64,000 bases of DNA. It comes from Pseudomonas hunanensis (GTDB lineage: Bacteria; Pseudomonadota; Gammaproteobacteria; Pseudomonadales; Pseudomonadaceae). The notes beneath the pieces were generated by a model that saw only the letters and a program-made list of their open reading frames with translations, did not search any database and was not told where the DNA came from. Position numbers and translations under genes: made by a program. This document shows, in pieces, positions 63,475-64,000 of the stretch. Each line of letters starts with the position of its first letter. Positions within the stretch are counted from its first letter, which is position 1. The stretch spans positions 1 to 64,000 of the forward strand of contig NZ_QJRC01000083.1 of NCBI RefSeq assembly GCF_013393325.1, in the 5' to 3' direction.

Positions 63475-64000
63475 GATAGCGCACTGCCCGAGCGGAATGT
63501 TGCACGCACTCCCTCAGTACCCGTCTAAAACCGTGCCAGCCCGACATTCCGTACCTAACCGGATAACTGCAGCGCAATCAGCGATTAAAAAGGCAAACCG
63601 AAAAACTTCATCACACCATTGAAAAAAGAAACAAGATTGTGAAAATCAACCCGTGGGGAGTGTCACATCCAACGCAACCCCGCTATAGGCACGTGTTTTG
63701 GTCTGAACCGCAGTCTTCCACTTCCATGTTTGCGTCACGAGTTCCTTCAAATTATTACCGCCCTTCTAAAAAGAACCGAGAAACAGGAAGACCATAGAAG
63801 AGATAAACATTGTGCACCATGCCCCGACCAAAACCCTTTTTATCGAATTTGGAAAATCTCGCAACTGATCCACATCAACCAATCTTCTACGCGCAAATAC
63901 ACCCGGCATCGTCAATGCTGTTGATATGGTACAGATACGCATTATTTTTCCTATAACTCCTGCTGGCGCATAGAGTTTTTTGTTCCCGGAAACATAAACA
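63475..64000. other. AT-richer region without a recognised gene
   Basis: This 526-bp tail has visibly lower GC than the rest of the window. The best coding trace is a 34-codon minus-strand frame (63646-63750) from TTG with AAGGGCGG upstream, encoding VQTKTRAYSGVALDVTLPTG at its end; a plus-strand frame at 63730-63924 looks random. No tRNA, IS end or terminator is clear. It may be the edge of a variable region. Confidence 0.5.

Noticed and set aside
63730..63924. 64-codon plus-strand frame in the right tail
   Set aside because: No ribosome site, random composition and no likeness to a known family.

Overview
The window is a high-GC chromosomal segment from a Pseudomonas putida-group bacterium. 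Three things point there. The gene order argH-algR-hemCDXY-dsbB-algQ(rsd)-FKBP-algP is the classic Pseudomonas 'alg' neighbourhood. The sulfate-ester locus astA-sftP-sftR-atsKR-atsBC is known from P. putida S-313. Two families of P. putida-type REP palindromes are scattered through most intergenic gaps. About 57 protein genes, one tRNA-Arg(CCG), one IS110-family insertion sequence and no CRISPR array are visible.

Layout. 1-1281: an IS110-family element inserted inside a REP repeat, with a non-coding end that folds like a bridge RNA. 1285-7022: choline transporter BetT, serine acetyltransferase EpsC and a cystine ABC importer (tcyJLN). 7244-13749: a single operon of two SfnB-type flavin oxidoreductases, an NtaA/SnaA-type FMN monooxygenase and a MetQNI importer, probably for scavenging organic sulfur. 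13866-19619: c-di-GMP proteins around a delta-9 lipid desaturase, then an HDOD regulator. 19758-22659: gabT/gabD (davT/davD), for GABA and 5-aminovalerate catabolism. 22952-32953: sulfate-ester use: sulfotransferase, TonB receptor, LysR regulator, 2-oxoglutarate-dependent alkylsulfatase and ABC importer with a fused double permease. 33066-45048: tRNA-Arg, periplasmic M20 dipeptidase, CBS protein, small unknowns, NfeD/slipin pair, LysE and MscS proteins, ABC-F ATPase, AlgP and an FKBP isomerase. 45058-53184: Rsd, DsbB, the hemCDXY operon, AlgR and divergent ArgH. 53218-56591: glutathione transferase, two small proteins and a cytochrome c/FTR1 iron permease. 56733-61765: an aromatic-compound efflux operon (marR-FUSC-DUF1656-HlyD-OMF). 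61910-63474: a Sel1-repeat protein and a shortened WYL-class regulator. 63475-64000: AT-richer DNA with no convincing gene.

How the genes fit together. Four separate blocks serve sulfur supply: EpsC plus cystine import, the Sfn/Met operon, sulfate-ester uptake and sulfate-ester cleavage. This part of the chromosome therefore looks like a sulfur-acquisition region.

The most novel signal is at the left edge. The 206 bp upstream of the IS110 recombinase carry segments that match both ends of the element and the REP target right at the insertion junction, in the order expected of a bridge RNA. This would explain REP-specific insertion by an RNA guide. All calls come from reading the sequence; no database search or folding program was run.
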